Assembly: GCF_028069655.1 (NCBI RefSeq)
Contig: NZ_JAMCOS010000001.1
Span: 2,386,001 to 2,450,000 of the forward strand
Origin: Acidovorax sp. NCPPB 4044
GTDB lineage: Bacteria; Pseudomonadota; Gammaproteobacteria; Burkholderiales; Burkholderiaceae_C
Reading direction: 5' to 3'
Length of the DNA stretch: 64,000 nt
This document shows positions 21,586 through 29,811 of this stretch, piece after piece. Position numbers and translations under genes: made by a program. Position 1 is the stretch's first letter; each line of letters starts with the position of its first letter. The notes under the pieces are model-generated. The model searched no databases and was not told the DNA's origin. It saw nothing but the letters and a program-made list of their open reading frames with translations.

Positions 21586-22647
21586 TCAGGCGTTGAACTT
21601 CGCCTTGGCCTTGCGTGCGTACTCGTTGGTATAGGTGCGCCCGAGTTCCACCTTGGACGCAGCCAGTTCCGGCCGCAGACGGGCCAAAGTGCGCAGGGCC
21701 GTGGCGGGCCCGTCGTCCGGCATCAGGCCGTCGGGCGAAAAGGTATCGCGCACCTTGTGGAAAGCCGCCAGATAAGTCCCTCGGTCGCCGAGCAGGTAGT
21801 CCTGGGGCACCACACGCATGAGATCGGCCGCACTGGCCGTCTGCAGCCACTTGAGCGCATGGACCATCGCATGCACCAGGGCCTGCGAGGCAGCGGGCTG
21901 CTGCTGTACGAAGGTTCGGGGCGCGTACAGGCTCGCGGCCGGCATCGCGCCCCCGAACAGATCCTGCGTGCCTTTCAGCGTGCGCGTATCGCACAGCAGG
22001 CGGACCTCGCCACGCTGCTCCAGCACGCTCACGACCGGATCGGCATGGCACAGCGCATGGACGCGCCCCTGGCGCAGTGCTGCCAGAGCGCCAGCGCCCG
22101 ACGCGCCGACACCGACAAAGGAAATGCCCTCCAGCGACGCACCATTTTGCGAGAGCACCATCTGCGCCACCAGATGGGTGGACGAGCCGGGCGCGGTCAC
22201 CCCGACGCGCAGGCCCTTGAAACTCTGCACGCTGCGCACAGGCCACGACCGGGCCGACGCCGCGAAAGCCAACTGGGGCGCACGGCCCTGCAGCATCAAC
22301 GCGACGTAGGTTTGCCCCTGCAGCTGCATGCGCAGCGTGTGGTCGTAGGCACCGGAACACACGTCGGCCGAGCCCTGCTGGACCGCCTGCAAGGCCAGCG
22401 CACCGCCCGCGTAATCCTGCACCGACACATCCAGCCCTTCCGCACGGAAAAACCCCAACTCCTGCGCGACGGTGAGAGGAAGGTGGTAGAGCAAGCCCAT
22501 GCCGCCTACAGCCACGCGCACGCGTCCATCGCCCGACGCGGTGAAGGGCGGCGCAATGGCGCTTGCCGTGCCGCAAGCCAGTCCGCCGAGAGGAAGGGAC
22601 ATGGCCATCGCGGCGAAGCGGCGGCGATCGAGGGAAGGCGGTCTCAT
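21586..22647 (-). CDS. ABC transporter substrate-binding protein, NMT1/SsuA-like
   Basis: This 353-residue periplasmic binding protein starts with a twin-arginine-type signal (SLDRRRFAAMAMSLPLGGLAC) ending near ASAIA. The body shows the NMT1/THI5-like fold: LPLTVAQELGFFRAEGLDV, GSADVCSGAYDH, and LRVGVTAPGSSTHLVAQM. Such proteins bind sulfonates, nitrate, taurine or pyrimidine precursors. No permease or ATPase lies next to it, so it is an orphan whose partner must be elsewhere. A second ATG-like start upstream is possible. Ligand unknown. Confidence 0.87.
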   Translation of the reverse strand: MRPPSLDRRRFAAMAMSLPLGGLACGTASAIAPPFTASGDGRVRVAVGGMGLLYHLPLTVAQELGFFRAEGLDVSVQDYAGGALALQAVQQGSADVCSGAYDHTLRMQLQGQTYVALMLQGRAPQLAFAASARSWPVRSVQSFKGLRVGVTAPGSSTHLVAQMVLSQNGASLEGISFVGVGASGAGALAALRQGRVHALCHADPVVSVLEQRGEVRLLCDTRTLKGTQDLFGGAMPAASLYAPRTFVQQQPAASQALVHAMVHALKWLQTASAADLMRVVPQDYLLGDRGTYLAAFHKVRDTFSPDGLMPDDGPATALRTLARLRPELAASKVELGRTYTNEYARKAKAKFNA

Positions 22648-22733
22648 GGAAGAAAGAATGCAACGAATGCTGCAGTGCAGCAATCTTGCCTCAAAAAGCC
22701 CATCCGGGGCACCGGGGACAATCCCTGTACCGG

Positions 22734-22761
22734 TAAAAATACGGCGCCCTGAAGACGCCGT
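22734..22761 (-). terminator. Rho-independent terminator of the MAPEG gene
   Basis: On the minus strand the stem ACGGCG / CGCCGT with a 9-nt loop is followed by ATTTTTA. It lies 59 bp after the MAPEG stop and before the substrate-binding protein gene. Confidence 0.65.
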
Positions 22762-22819
22762 TCTAGGTGGCAGGGGTTCGAAAAGAAACGATGGACAGGG
22801 CCTGCAGACGCGGGGACTG

Positions 22820-23224
22820 CTACCGGTACCCGAGAAAGAAAATGGCGGTGTTCACCGCGAAGCCGGCCAGCCACACCGCGCTGCGCACCGTGGGCATGTC
22901 CGAGACGTACATCAGCACGTAGAAACCCCGCAGCATCACAAAGGCCAGTGCAAGCAGGTCGAGCAGGGTCTGCCCGGCACCCAATTGGTGCGCCACGATC
23001 ACCGCCCCGATGAAGAATGGCAGGCTCTCGAAGGTATTGGCCTGTGCCGCGAGGGCGCGTGCACGCCAGTCGCCCTGCTTTGCGGCCCATCCCCTCGGAT
23101 CATGGTTGTCCTTGCCCTGGAAGCTGCCGCGCTTGGCCAGGAAGGCGCACGCGATCGGCATCAGCACCATCGCGAAAACGCACCAATACGCCACGGTGAA
23201 ACGCACGATGTGCAGGGAATTCAT
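22820..23224 (-). CDS. MAPEG family membrane protein
   Basis: This 134-residue four-helix membrane protein has the family pattern: an N-terminal helix, RGSFQGKDNHDPR, then AQANTFESLPFFIGAVIVAHQ and RGFYVLMYVSDMPTVRS. MAPEG members act on eicosanoids or glutathione in eukaryotes; bacterial roles are unknown. It follows recR on the same strand across a 65-bp gap that contains a GCTAT-N7-ATAGC palindrome. An intrinsic terminator follows it. Confidence 0.85.
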   Translation of the reverse strand: MNSLHIVRFTVAYWCVFAMVLMPIACAFLAKRGSFQGKDNHDPRGWAAKQGDWRARALAAQANTFESLPFFIGAVIVAHQLGAGQTLLDLLALAFVMLRGFYVLMYVSDMPTVRSAVWLAGFAVNTAIFFLGYR

Positions 23225-23268
23225 GTCACAGCTTTCATATGCCTTGAGCCCGCGCACCGGGCCTTTCA

Positions 23269-23287
23269 AGCTATCAATTGTATAGCT
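23269..23287. repeat. GCTAT-N7-ATAGC palindrome between recR and MAPEG gene
   Basis: Perfect inverted repeat AGCTAT-N7-ATAGCT with an AT-rich spacer, two bases downstream of the recR stop in the direction of transcription. It has the same 5-7-5 head as the dispersed element at 6971 and elsewhere, but the CGGCGGCA block at offset 35 is only weakly recognisable, so I treat it as a partial or diverged copy. Confidence 0.55.
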
Positions 23288-23289
23288 GA

Positions 23290-23889
23290 CTAACGCCGGT
23301 CCACGAGCGCATGGGCGATGGTGCCGAGGTCCACATACTCCAGTTCGCTGCCCACAGGCACGCCCCGCGCCAGGCGTGTGACGTGCACGCCGCGTGCTTT
23401 CAGCACTTCGCCGAGCGCATGCGCCGTCGCCTCGCCCTCGGCCGTGAAATTGGTGGCGAGGATCACCTCCTGGACCACGCCGTCGCAGGCGCGCTCCAGC
23501 AGTTTTCCGAAGCCGATGTCTTTCGGGCCCACGCCATCCAGTGGCGACAGCCGGCCCATGAGCACGAAATACAGCCCCCGGAAGGCCCCCGTGCGCTCCA
23601 GCGCCGCCTGGTCGGCCGGCGTTTCGACCACCGCCAGGCGCGATGCGTCGCGCGAAGGATCCAGGCAGGTTGCGCACACCTCACCTTCGGTGAACGTGTG
23701 GCAGCGCACGCAGTGCCGCACCGACGAGGCTGCCTCGTGCAGCGCGCGGGAGAGCAATCGGGCCCCCTCGCGGTCGTGCTGCAACAGGTGGAACGCCATG
23801 CGCTGGGCCGACTTCACGCCCACGCCCGGCAGCCGGCGCAGCGCCTGAACCAGGCTGTCGAGGGAATGCATGTCAGAGGCGGAAGCCAT
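23290..23889 (-). CDS. recR: Recombination mediator RecR
   Basis: This 199-residue protein acts with RecF/RecO to load RecA at gaps. It has the HhH segment [19 protein letters not shown], the zinc finger [16 protein letters not shown], and the Toprim domain with [11 protein letters not shown] and [13 protein letters not shown] start at the internal ATG (MHSLDS, 23871) is equally canonical. It is the third gene of dnaX-ybaB-recR, a conserved order. Confidence 0.97.
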   Translation of the reverse strand: MASASDMHSLDSLVQALRRLPGVGVKSAQRMAFHLLQHDREGARLLSRALHEAASSVRHCVRCHTFTEGEVCATCLDPSRDASRLAVVETPADQAALERTGAFRGLYFVLMGRLSPLDGVGPKDIGFGKLLERACDGVVQEVILATNFTAEGEATAHALGEVLKARGVHVTRLARGVPVGSELEYVDLGTIAHALVDRR

Positions 23890-23985
23890 GGCGTAGAGCC
23901 CGAAGGAGGGAAAACAAGGGTGTGCGATGCCAGGCCCTGCCACAGGGCCCGGCAGGTATCCTTGCGGGGCCCGGAGGAGCCAAGG

Positions 23986-24318
23986 TCAGAAGGGGAACTT
24001 CATGCCAGGCGGCAGGCCCGGCATGCCGGAAGTGATCTTGCCCATCTTTTCCTGGGAAGTTTCCTCGGCCTTGCGAACCGCCGCGTTGAAAGCCGCCGCA
24101 ACGAGGTCTTCGAGCATGTCCTTGTCGTCCGCCAGCAGGCTGGGGTCGATGGTCACCCGCTTCACGTCGTGCTTGCAGGTCATGAGCACCTTGACGAGAC
24201 CGGCACCGGATTCGCCTTCCACCTCGATGTTGGCCAGTTCGTCCTGGGCCTTTTTCAGGTTGTCCTGCATGGCCTGCGCCTGCTTCATGAGGCCGGCGAG
24301 TTGTCCTTTGTTGAACAT
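23986..24318 (-). CDS. ybaB: YbaB/EbfC nucleoid-associated protein
   Basis: This 110-residue DNA-binding protein begins [18 protein letters not shown], and contains the family block VTIDPSLL plus a Gly/Met/Pro-rich end ([13 protein letters not shown]). AGAAAGGAAACC is a strong ribosome binding site upstream. It lies between dnaX and recR, as in most proteobacteria. Confidence 0.97.
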   Translation of the reverse strand: MFNKGQLAGLMKQAQAMQDNLKKAQDELANIEVEGESGAGLVKVLMTCKHDVKRVTIDPSLLADDKDMLEDLVAAAFNAAVRKAEETSQEKMGKITSGMPGLPPGMKFPF

Positions 24319-24424
24319 GTACGGTTTCCTTTTCTTTCTGAGGGGTCGAAGACAAAAGCGAAAGCAGAAATGGGTCAGTGGGCAGGAGCCGGGCGGCGCC
24401 GGCCGCGCTCCGCGGCATCCGGGA

Positions 24425-26389
24425 TCATGCGGGCTTGATGCTGCCGGGCACGATTCTCGCGCCGAAGTCACGCACCAGCGATTGCACATAGGGGTCGTTT
24501 TCCACGATCTCCTGGGCACGGCGCTGGCGCTCCGCGGCCGCGTGGGCGTTGCGCCGTGCCGGGCTGTCGATCACCACCCCGAGTTCCACGCTGATCTGCC
24601 GGGCGAAGCCGGCGGCCTCCAGGGCAGCCCGGAGCCGCTCGCGCGCCACCGGCTGGTTCAGCGACTCGCGCTCCACGCGCAGCAGCCAGTGATCGGCATC
24701 GCGAGCCACCAGCTGCGACTGCAGAGCCAGCTCGCGCACCAGCGCGCCGATGGCCTCTGCCGCAACCAACTGCATGACCGTGGCATGCCACACGTCACCC
24801 TCTTCGGTGGGCGTGTAGCGCGCCGATGCGGGCATGGGCCCCGTCGGCGCCACTGGCTGCAGCCGCACGCCAGGCTCGGGGGCCATCCGCACCGGAATTG
24901 CTACAAATTCAGGAGCAATCTTTTCAATGCTTTCGGCGGCATCAGGGGGATTTGGCTTCAATGCCTCCGATGTCCTGACAGGCAGGCGCACCACGGTATC
25001 CGAGCCATTGGCCGTATTGCCAGCGGGGTGGGTAGCAGGCGCCAAAGCCTCGGGCGCCGATGGAGGCGGCGCTGCCGAGCGGGCCGGTTCCTGCGCTACG
25101 GGGGGGCCCTCTTCTGGCCACGGGGGGCCATCGTCCTGGGGTTGCCGAGAGGCTTGCGCCGCTGGGCGGGCTGCCGCGGCAGCGGGCATCTGAGCGGGCG
25201 GCACCGCTACTGGATCGCGGGCGGGCCGCTCAGGGGGTGATGGAAGTGTTTTTTTTTCCGCCGAAGGCGAGCCGCCTTCCGCAGGCGGCTTGAAGGCCAG
25301 CAACCGCAGCAGCGCCATGGTCAGGGCAACGTATTCGTCGGGCGCCAACCCGAGCTCAGCGCGGCCATGCAGGCAGATGCTGTAGAGCAACTGGGTTTCG
25401 TCCGCCGGCATCGCCGCAGCAAGGCGCGCCGTTTCCGCGGCCTCCGGGTCGGACGCGTCCACCGCTTCCGCCATCTGCGGCACCGCCTGGAGCACCGCCA
25501 TGCGCTGCAGCACGGCGCTCATTTCTTCGAGCGTGGAGGCAGCCGAGAGCCCGTTGACGCGCAACGCCTCGGAAGTCTCGACCACCGTGCGGCCATCTCC
25601 GTGGGCCAGCGCCTCGATGAGGCGGAACACGTAGGAGCGGTCCACGCTGCCCAGCATCTGGCGTACGCCGGCCTCCTGCAACTGGCCGCTGCCGAAGGCG
25701 ATGGCCTGGTCGGTGAGCGACAGCGCATCGCGCATGGATCCCCGGGCAGCGCGCGACAGCAGGCGAAGCGCCTGGGGTTCGGCGGGCACGTTCTCCTGGA
25801 CCAGCACCTTCGTGAGGTGATCGAGCACCGTCTCGGGCGCCATCGGCCGCAGATTGAACTGGAGACAGCGCGAGAGCACCGTCACGGGCACCTTCTGCGG
25901 ATCGGTCGTGGCCAGCACGAATTTCAGGTATTCAGGGGGCTCTTCGAGCGTCTTGAGCATCGCGTTGAACGCGGTGTTCGTGAGCATGTGCACTTCATCG
26001 ATCATGAAAACCTTGAAGCGGCCCTGCACCGGCTTGTACACGGCATGCTCCAGCAGCCCCTGGACCTCGTCCACGCCCCGGTTGGAAGCGGCGTCCAGCT
26101 CGGTGTAATCCACGAAACGGCCGGCATCGATGTCGGTACAGGCCTGGCAGACGCCGCAGGGGGTGGCCGTGATGTGGCCCTGCCCGTCGGGGCCCTGGCA
26201 ATTGAGCGACTTGGCCAGGATGCGTGACACCGTGGTCTTCCCCACGCCACGGGTTCCCGTGAAAAGGTAGGCGTGGTGCAAACGCTGCTGGGTGAGCGCA
26301 TTCGAGAGCGCCTGCACCACGTGCTCCTGTCCCACCATTTCGGAAAAATTGCGCGGACGGTACTTGCGGGCGAGCACGAGATAGGACAT
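24425..26389 (-). CDS. dnaX: DNA polymerase III tau (and gamma) subunit
   Basis: This 654-residue clamp-loader subunit has the Walker [14 protein letters not shown], the zinc module LNCQ...PCGVCQAC, the DEVHML Walker B and the sensor LSRCLQF. Domain III ends near residue 365. A Pro/Ala-rich linker follows, then the tau-specific domain that binds the polymerase and DnaB. Residues E378-K380 are encoded on an A9 run; a -1 shift there adds six residues (N381-P386) and then meets TGA, giving a 386-residue gamma-like form. The linker also holds a copy of the dispersed palindromic repeat. The ATG at 26389 gives the canonical [12 protein letters not shown] start. Confidence 0.97.
   Translation of the reverse strand: MSYLVLARKYRPRNFSEMVGQEHVVQALSNALTQQRLHHAYLFTGTRGVGKTTVSRILAKSLNCQGPDGQGHITATPCGVCQACTDIDAGRFVDYTELDAASNRGVDEVQGLLEHAVYKPVQGRFKVFMIDEVHMLTNTAFNAMLKTLEEPPEYLKFVLATTDPQKVPVTVLSRCLQFNLRPMAPETVLDHLTKVLVQENVPAEPQALRLLSRAARGSMRDALSLTDQAIAFGSGQLQEAGVRQMLGSVDRSYVFRLIEALAHGDGRTVVETSEALRVNGLSAASTLEEMSAVLQRMAVLQAVPQMAEAVDASDPEAAETARLAAAMPADETQLLYSICLHGRAELGLAPDEYVALTMALLRLLAFKPPAEGGSPSAEKKTLPSPPERPARDPVAVPPAQMPAAAAARPAAQASRQPQDDGPPWPEEGPPVAQEPARSAAPPPSAPEALAPATHPAGNTANGSDTVVRLPVRTSEALKPNPPDAAESIEKIAPEFVAIPVRMAPEPGVRLQPVAPTGPMPASARYTPTEEGDVWHATVMQLVAAEAIGALVRELALQSQLVARDADHWLLRVERESLNQPVARERLRAALEAAGFARQISVELGVVIDSPARRNAHAAAERQRRAQEIVENDPYVQSLVRDFGARIVPGSIKPA
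24899..24946 (+). repeat. Dispersed palindromic repeat, copy B, inside dnaX
   Basis: TGCTA at offset 0, AGCAA at 15, TTCAATG at 24 and CGGCGGCAT at 35, the same spacing as copy A and antisense to dnaX. It encodes the linker residues around [16 protein letters not shown], a region tolerant of insertion. Ungapped match to copy A is about 32 of 48. Confidence 0.72.
25249..25257 (-). other. A9 slip site for programmed frameshift in dnaX
   Basis: The coding strand reads GCG GAA AAA AAA ACA. A -1 ribosomal slip, or one extra A from polymerase slippage, leads to AAC ACT TCC ATC ACC CCC TGA; loss of one A also reaches a stop (TAG) within about 16 codons. Sixteen bases downstream TGAGCGG pairs with CCGCTCA, enclosing a smaller CCGC/GCGG stem. 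In E. coli (A6G) and Thermus (A9) equivalent runs make gamma. Confidence 0.65.
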
Positions 26390-26517
26390 CTGCGGGATTC
26401 TACGGGGGGCGACCGCCCCGTCGGTGCTCATCCGTTCCCTTAGCATGCAAGAGCCCTCCGGCGCCACGTACCTTCACGGGCCGCCGCGGACGGCAAAGAC
26501 ACCCCTAGGACTCGTCC

Positions 26518-28137
26518 ATGACCACCGCACACCGGCCTTCGATGGGCATATCCCGGCGACTGGGCCTTCTCATCGGCTGCGCCCTGCTCGGCATTGCTCT
26601 CATCACGGTGATCCTTCTCGCTTCCGAGAAGGAGCTCATCATGGAGGAGCGCAAGAACAGCGTTCGCCAGAACGTGGAAGCCGCCCACAGTCTCGTTGCG
26701 CACTACCACGCGCTTTCCACCCAGGGCAAACTCACCGACGCCCAGGCACGCCAGATGGCCCAGGACAGCCTGCGCTCGATGCGCTACAGCGGCAACGAAT
26801 ATTTCTGGATCAACGACATGCAACCCGTCATGGTGATGCACCCGATCCGGCCCGAACTGGAGGGCAAGAACCTCTCCGAGAACAAGGACCCTACCGGCCT
26901 GCGCCTTTTCGTGGCCTTCGTCGATGCGGTCAAGCGCCAGGGCGCGGATTTCGTACTCTACATGTGGCCCAAGCCGGGGAGCACGGACCCGGTGCTCAAG
27001 GTTTCCTACGTCAAGGGATTCGCCCCGTGGAACTGGGTCGTGGGTTCGGGCGTCTACGTGGACACGGTGGCCTCCACCGTCAATGCACGCATCTTGAAAT
27101 TCGGGCTGGCCGCGCTCGCACTGGCAGTGGCGCTGCTGGGCATCGGCCTGCTGCTGGCACGCGGACTGCTGCGAGACCTGGGCGGTGAGCCCGGCGCAGC
27201 CACTGACATCAGCACCCGCATGGCGGCGGGAGATCTTTCCATGCACATTCCGCTGAAGCCGGCCGACCGCTCCAGCCTCTTGCATGGCATGGAACGCATG
27301 CGCCAGAGCATCGCCCACATCGTGGGCGAGGTGCGCACCAGCACCCAGTCCATCGCCAACGCGTCCGCAGAGATCGCGGCAGGCAACCATGACCTGTCCG
27401 CGCGTACCGAGCAACAGGCCAGTTCGCTCCAGCAGACCGCCGCGTCCATGGAGCAACTCACCAGCACCGTGCGACAGAATGCGGAGCATGCCCGCCATGC
27501 CGCGGGGCTGGCACGCACCGCCTCGGAAGTGGCCCAGCGCGGCGGCGCGGTGGTGAGCCAGGTCGTGACCACCATGGGCGACGTGAACGCATCGTCGCGC
27601 CGGATCGTCGACATCATCGGCGTGATCGACTCCATCGCCTTCCAGACCAACATCCTGGCGCTCAACGCCGCCGTGGAAGCCGCTCGCGCCGGCGAGCAGG
27701 GCCGGGGCTTTGCCGTCGTCGCGGCAGAAGTGCGCGGCCTTGCGCACCGCTCGGCCTCTGCAGCCAAGGAGATCAAGCAGTTGATCGATACGTCGGTCCA
27801 GCAGGTGGGAGAAGGCTCCCGGCTCGTGGACCAGGCCGGCAGCACGATGGCCGAGGTGGTGGACAGCGTCCGGCAGGTTGCAGGGCTCATCCAGGACATC
27901 GCTACCGCCAACCAGGAGCAGTCCTCGGGCATCGACCAGATCAATGTGGCCGTGACCCACATGGACCAGGCCACCCAGCAGAACGCCGCCCTGGTGGAAG
28001 AGGCAGCAGCGGCCGCCCAATCCCTCACGGCACAGGCAGCCCGGCTCGAGCAGTTGGTGGACGTATTCAAGATCACCGGAGCCGCGCCCGGGAATTCAGC
28101 TGGGGACCCTCCAGGCATTGGGTACAATCGCGGCTGA
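26518..28137 (+). CDS. Methyl-accepting chemotaxis protein with sCache sensor
   Basis: This 539-residue chemoreceptor has an N-terminal membrane helix ([20 protein letters not shown]) and a single-cache periplasmic domain with [19 protein letters not shown] and [14 protein letters not shown] second membrane helix near residue 205, a HAMP domain and the long coiled-coil signalling domain follow, with hairpin tip [20 protein letters not shown]. The ligand of sCache domains is commonly a small carboxylate; here unknown. No CheR-binding NWETF pentapeptide is seen at the end. AGGA precedes the ATG by six bases. The promoter-like TACAAT of the SRP RNA lies in its last codons. Confidence 0.93.
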   Translation: MTTAHRPSMGISRRLGLLIGCALLGIALITVILLASEKELIMEERKNSVRQNVEAAHSLVAHYHALSTQGKLTDAQARQMAQDSLRSMRYSGNEYFWINDMQPVMVMHPIRPELEGKNLSENKDPTGLRLFVAFVDAVKRQGADFVLYMWPKPGSTDPVLKVSYVKGFAPWNWVVGSGVYVDTVASTVNARILKFGLAALALAVALLGIGLLLARGLLRDLGGEPGAATDISTRMAAGDLSMHIPLKPADRSSLLHGMERMRQSIAHIVGEVRTSTQSIANASAEIAAGNHDLSARTEQQASSLQQTAASMEQLTSTVRQNAEHARHAAGLARTASEVAQRGGAVVSQVVTTMGDVNASSRRIVDIIGVIDSIAFQTNILALNAAVEAARAGEQGRGFAVVAAEVRGLAHRSASAAKEIKQLIDTSVQQVGEGSRLVDQAGSTMAEVVDSVRQVAGLIQDIATANQEQSSGIDQINVAVTHMDQATQQNAALVEEAAAAAQSLTAQAARLEQLVDVFKITGAAPGNSAGDPPGIGYNRG

Positions 28138-28138
28138 C

Positions 28139-28227
28139 GGGCCTCCCCGCATGGGGAAGCGGCCAACCGGGTCAGGTGGGGAACCAAGCAGCCCTAACCG
28201 TGGAGCCAGTGCCGGGGGTAAGGCTCG
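28139..28227 (+). ncRNA. ffs: SRP RNA (4.5S)
   Basis: The core GGTCAGGTGGGGAACCAAGCAGCC is the SRP apical domain: two halves read GGTCAGGT and AAGCAGCC around the GGAA tetraloop. The 5' end GGGCCT-CCCCGC pairs with 3' GCCGGGGG-AAGGCTC. The stem closing the tetraloop is GG/CC, where most bacteria have CC/GG, a compensatory change that supports a real RNA. TACAAT at 28123-28128 is a plausible -10. The ends are estimates within a few bases. The RNA pairs with Ffh to target membrane proteins. Confidence 0.9.
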
Positions 28228-28281
28228 TCAACTTCTTCTTTTGCAGGCCCATGGCATCCGCCACGCGCGCAGGCACCCTGG

Positions 28282-28305
28282 AGCGAAATGGATATTTCGC
28301 CCTTT
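28282..28305 (+). terminator. Stem-loop downstream of the SRP RNA
   Basis: Perfect stem GCGAAAT / ATTTCGC with a GGAT loop, followed by CCCTTTGAT. It lies 55 nt after the estimated RNA end and probably terminates ffs transcripts, though the T-run is short. Confidence 0.45.
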
Positions 28306-28325
28306 GATCCCACAGACTTCTACTC

Positions 28326-28356
28326 CTCCGGCGTGGCCCTGTCGGCCGCGCCGGAG
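28326..28356. terminator. Long hairpin between ffs and the flavoprotein gene
   Basis: CTCCGGCG pairs with CGCCGGAG, with an inner GGCC/GGCC stem. It lies 10 bp after the stop of the minus-strand flavoprotein gene and could terminate it or act for both strands. There is no T-tract. Confidence 0.4.
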
Positions 28357-28366
28357 TGCATGCCGG

Positions 28367-29755
28367 TCACAACCGCGCAGGCTGCGCCTCTTCCAGCCAC
28401 TTCAGCACACCCTGCCCTGCCGCAAAGCCGGTCGCCATGCATGCCGAGAGCAGGTATCCGCCGGTGGGCGCTTCCCAGTCCAGCATCTCGCCCGCACAGA
28501 ACACGCCCGGCCAGGCCGCCAGCATCAGCGTGGCATCCAGCGCTTCGAACGTGACACCACCGGCCGTGCTGATGGCCTCGTCCAGGGGACGCGCAGACAC
28601 CACGGTGACAGGCAGCGCCTTGATCGCATGCGCCAGCGCCCGGCTGTCCTGCAGGCCATCCTTGCCCAATTGCTCGTAGAGGACAGCCGCCTTGATGCCT
28701 TCCAGGCCCAGGCGGCTCTTGAGATGGCTGCTCAGGGTGCGGGATCCACGGGGATGGCGCACCTCTTTCTCTACCCGCTCAGGGGTATGGTCCGGCAACA
28801 GATCGAGCATGAACGTGGCGTGCCCGTGGGCCGCAATCTCGTCGCGCAGAAGCGCCGAAACCGCATAGACCAGGCTGCCCTCGACGCCTGAAGCCGTAGC
28901 CACGAATTCGCCTCGGCGGTGGAAGGCGCGGCCCTGGCTGTCCGTGAAATGCAGCGCCACCGATTTGAACGGCTGACCGGCAAATCGCTCCTGGAAGTGG
29001 GGTGTCCAGCCTACCGGAGGCGTGCTCTCCCGTCCGATGAGCGCGCTCAGGAACTCCCTCCGCGTCTCATCGGCCGGAGCGCCAGGGCCCAGCACATCGA
29101 ATCCGCAATTGGCGGGCAGCAATGGAGCCACCTGCACGCCGCGCTCCGTCAGCCAGGGAACCCATGCCCCATCGGAGCCCAGGCGCTGCCAACTGGCTCC
29201 GCCCATCGCCAGCACAACGGCCCCCGCCCTCACATCCACCGCACCGGAAGGTGCGGCAAAGCGCAGCACATGCCCGCTCCGGCCGTCGCCAACGCTTTCC
29301 ATACCGGCCACTGGACCCTGCCAGCGGTGGCGCATGTGGAATTGCACGCCCATCCCGCGCAAGCGGTGCAGCCACGCCCGCAGGAGCGGGGCTGCTTTCA
29401 TGTCCGCCGGGAAAACCCGGCCCGATGTACCAACGAAAGTCTCTACGCCCAAGCCACGCGCCCACGCCTGCAGCGCCTCGGGGCCGAACTTTTCCAGCAA
29501 GGGTTTCAGCACGGAGGCCCGCACGCCAAATCGTTCCACGAACGGTCCAAAGGGTTCGGAATGGGTCAGATTGAGACCGCCCTTGCCTGCCAGCAGGAAC
29601 TTGCGTCCCACCGACGGCATGGCATCGAACACATGCACGGCCAGGCCACGGCCGGCCAGGGTCTCGGCAGCCATCAGGCCTGCCGGGCCACCCCCGATCA
29701 CGGCAACATCACAGTTCGGATGGGCGGCGGCAGACACCGGAGCGGGAAAAGACAT
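28367..29755 (-). CDS. HI0933/TIGR03862-like FAD flavoprotein
   Basis: This 462-residue flavoprotein opens with the FAD motif DVAVIGGGPAGLMAAETLAGRG, then VGRKFLLAGKGGLNLTHSEP, diagnostic of the HI0933-like family. AGGVTFEALDATLMLAAWPG and CAGEMLDWEAPTGGYLLS near the end complete the flavin fold. The reaction is unknown in this family. The ATG at 29755 gives MSFPAPVS; the frame is open further upstream without a better start. Confidence 0.9.
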   Translation of the reverse strand: MSFPAPVSAAAHPNCDVAVIGGGPAGLMAAETLAGRGLAVHVFDAMPSVGRKFLLAGKGGLNLTHSEPFGPFVERFGVRASVLKPLLEKFGPEALQAWARGLGVETFVGTSGRVFPADMKAAPLLRAWLHRLRGMGVQFHMRHRWQGPVAGMESVGDGRSGHVLRFAAPSGAVDVRAGAVVLAMGGASWQRLGSDGAWVPWLTERGVQVAPLLPANCGFDVLGPGAPADETRREFLSALIGRESTPPVGWTPHFQERFAGQPFKSVALHFTDSQGRAFHRRGEFVATASGVEGSLVYAVSALLRDEIAAHGHATFMLDLLPDHTPERVEKEVRHPRGSRTLSSHLKSRLGLEGIKAAVLYEQLGKDGLQDSRALAHAIKALPVTVVSARPLDEAISTAGGVTFEALDATLMLAAWPGVFCAGEMLDWEAPTGGYLLSACMATGFAAGQGVLKWLEEAQPARL

Positions 29756-29811
29756 ATCGATGCAATCGGTTGGCGGATGGAAGCTGGCTGGGGTACACCA
29801 CAACGCGCCGC

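Noticed and set aside
23269..23330. Full copy of the dispersed repeat at the recR end
   Set aside because: A CGAGCGCATGGG string lies at offset 35, but it is within conserved recR codons and the centre does not match; only the palindrome is listed.
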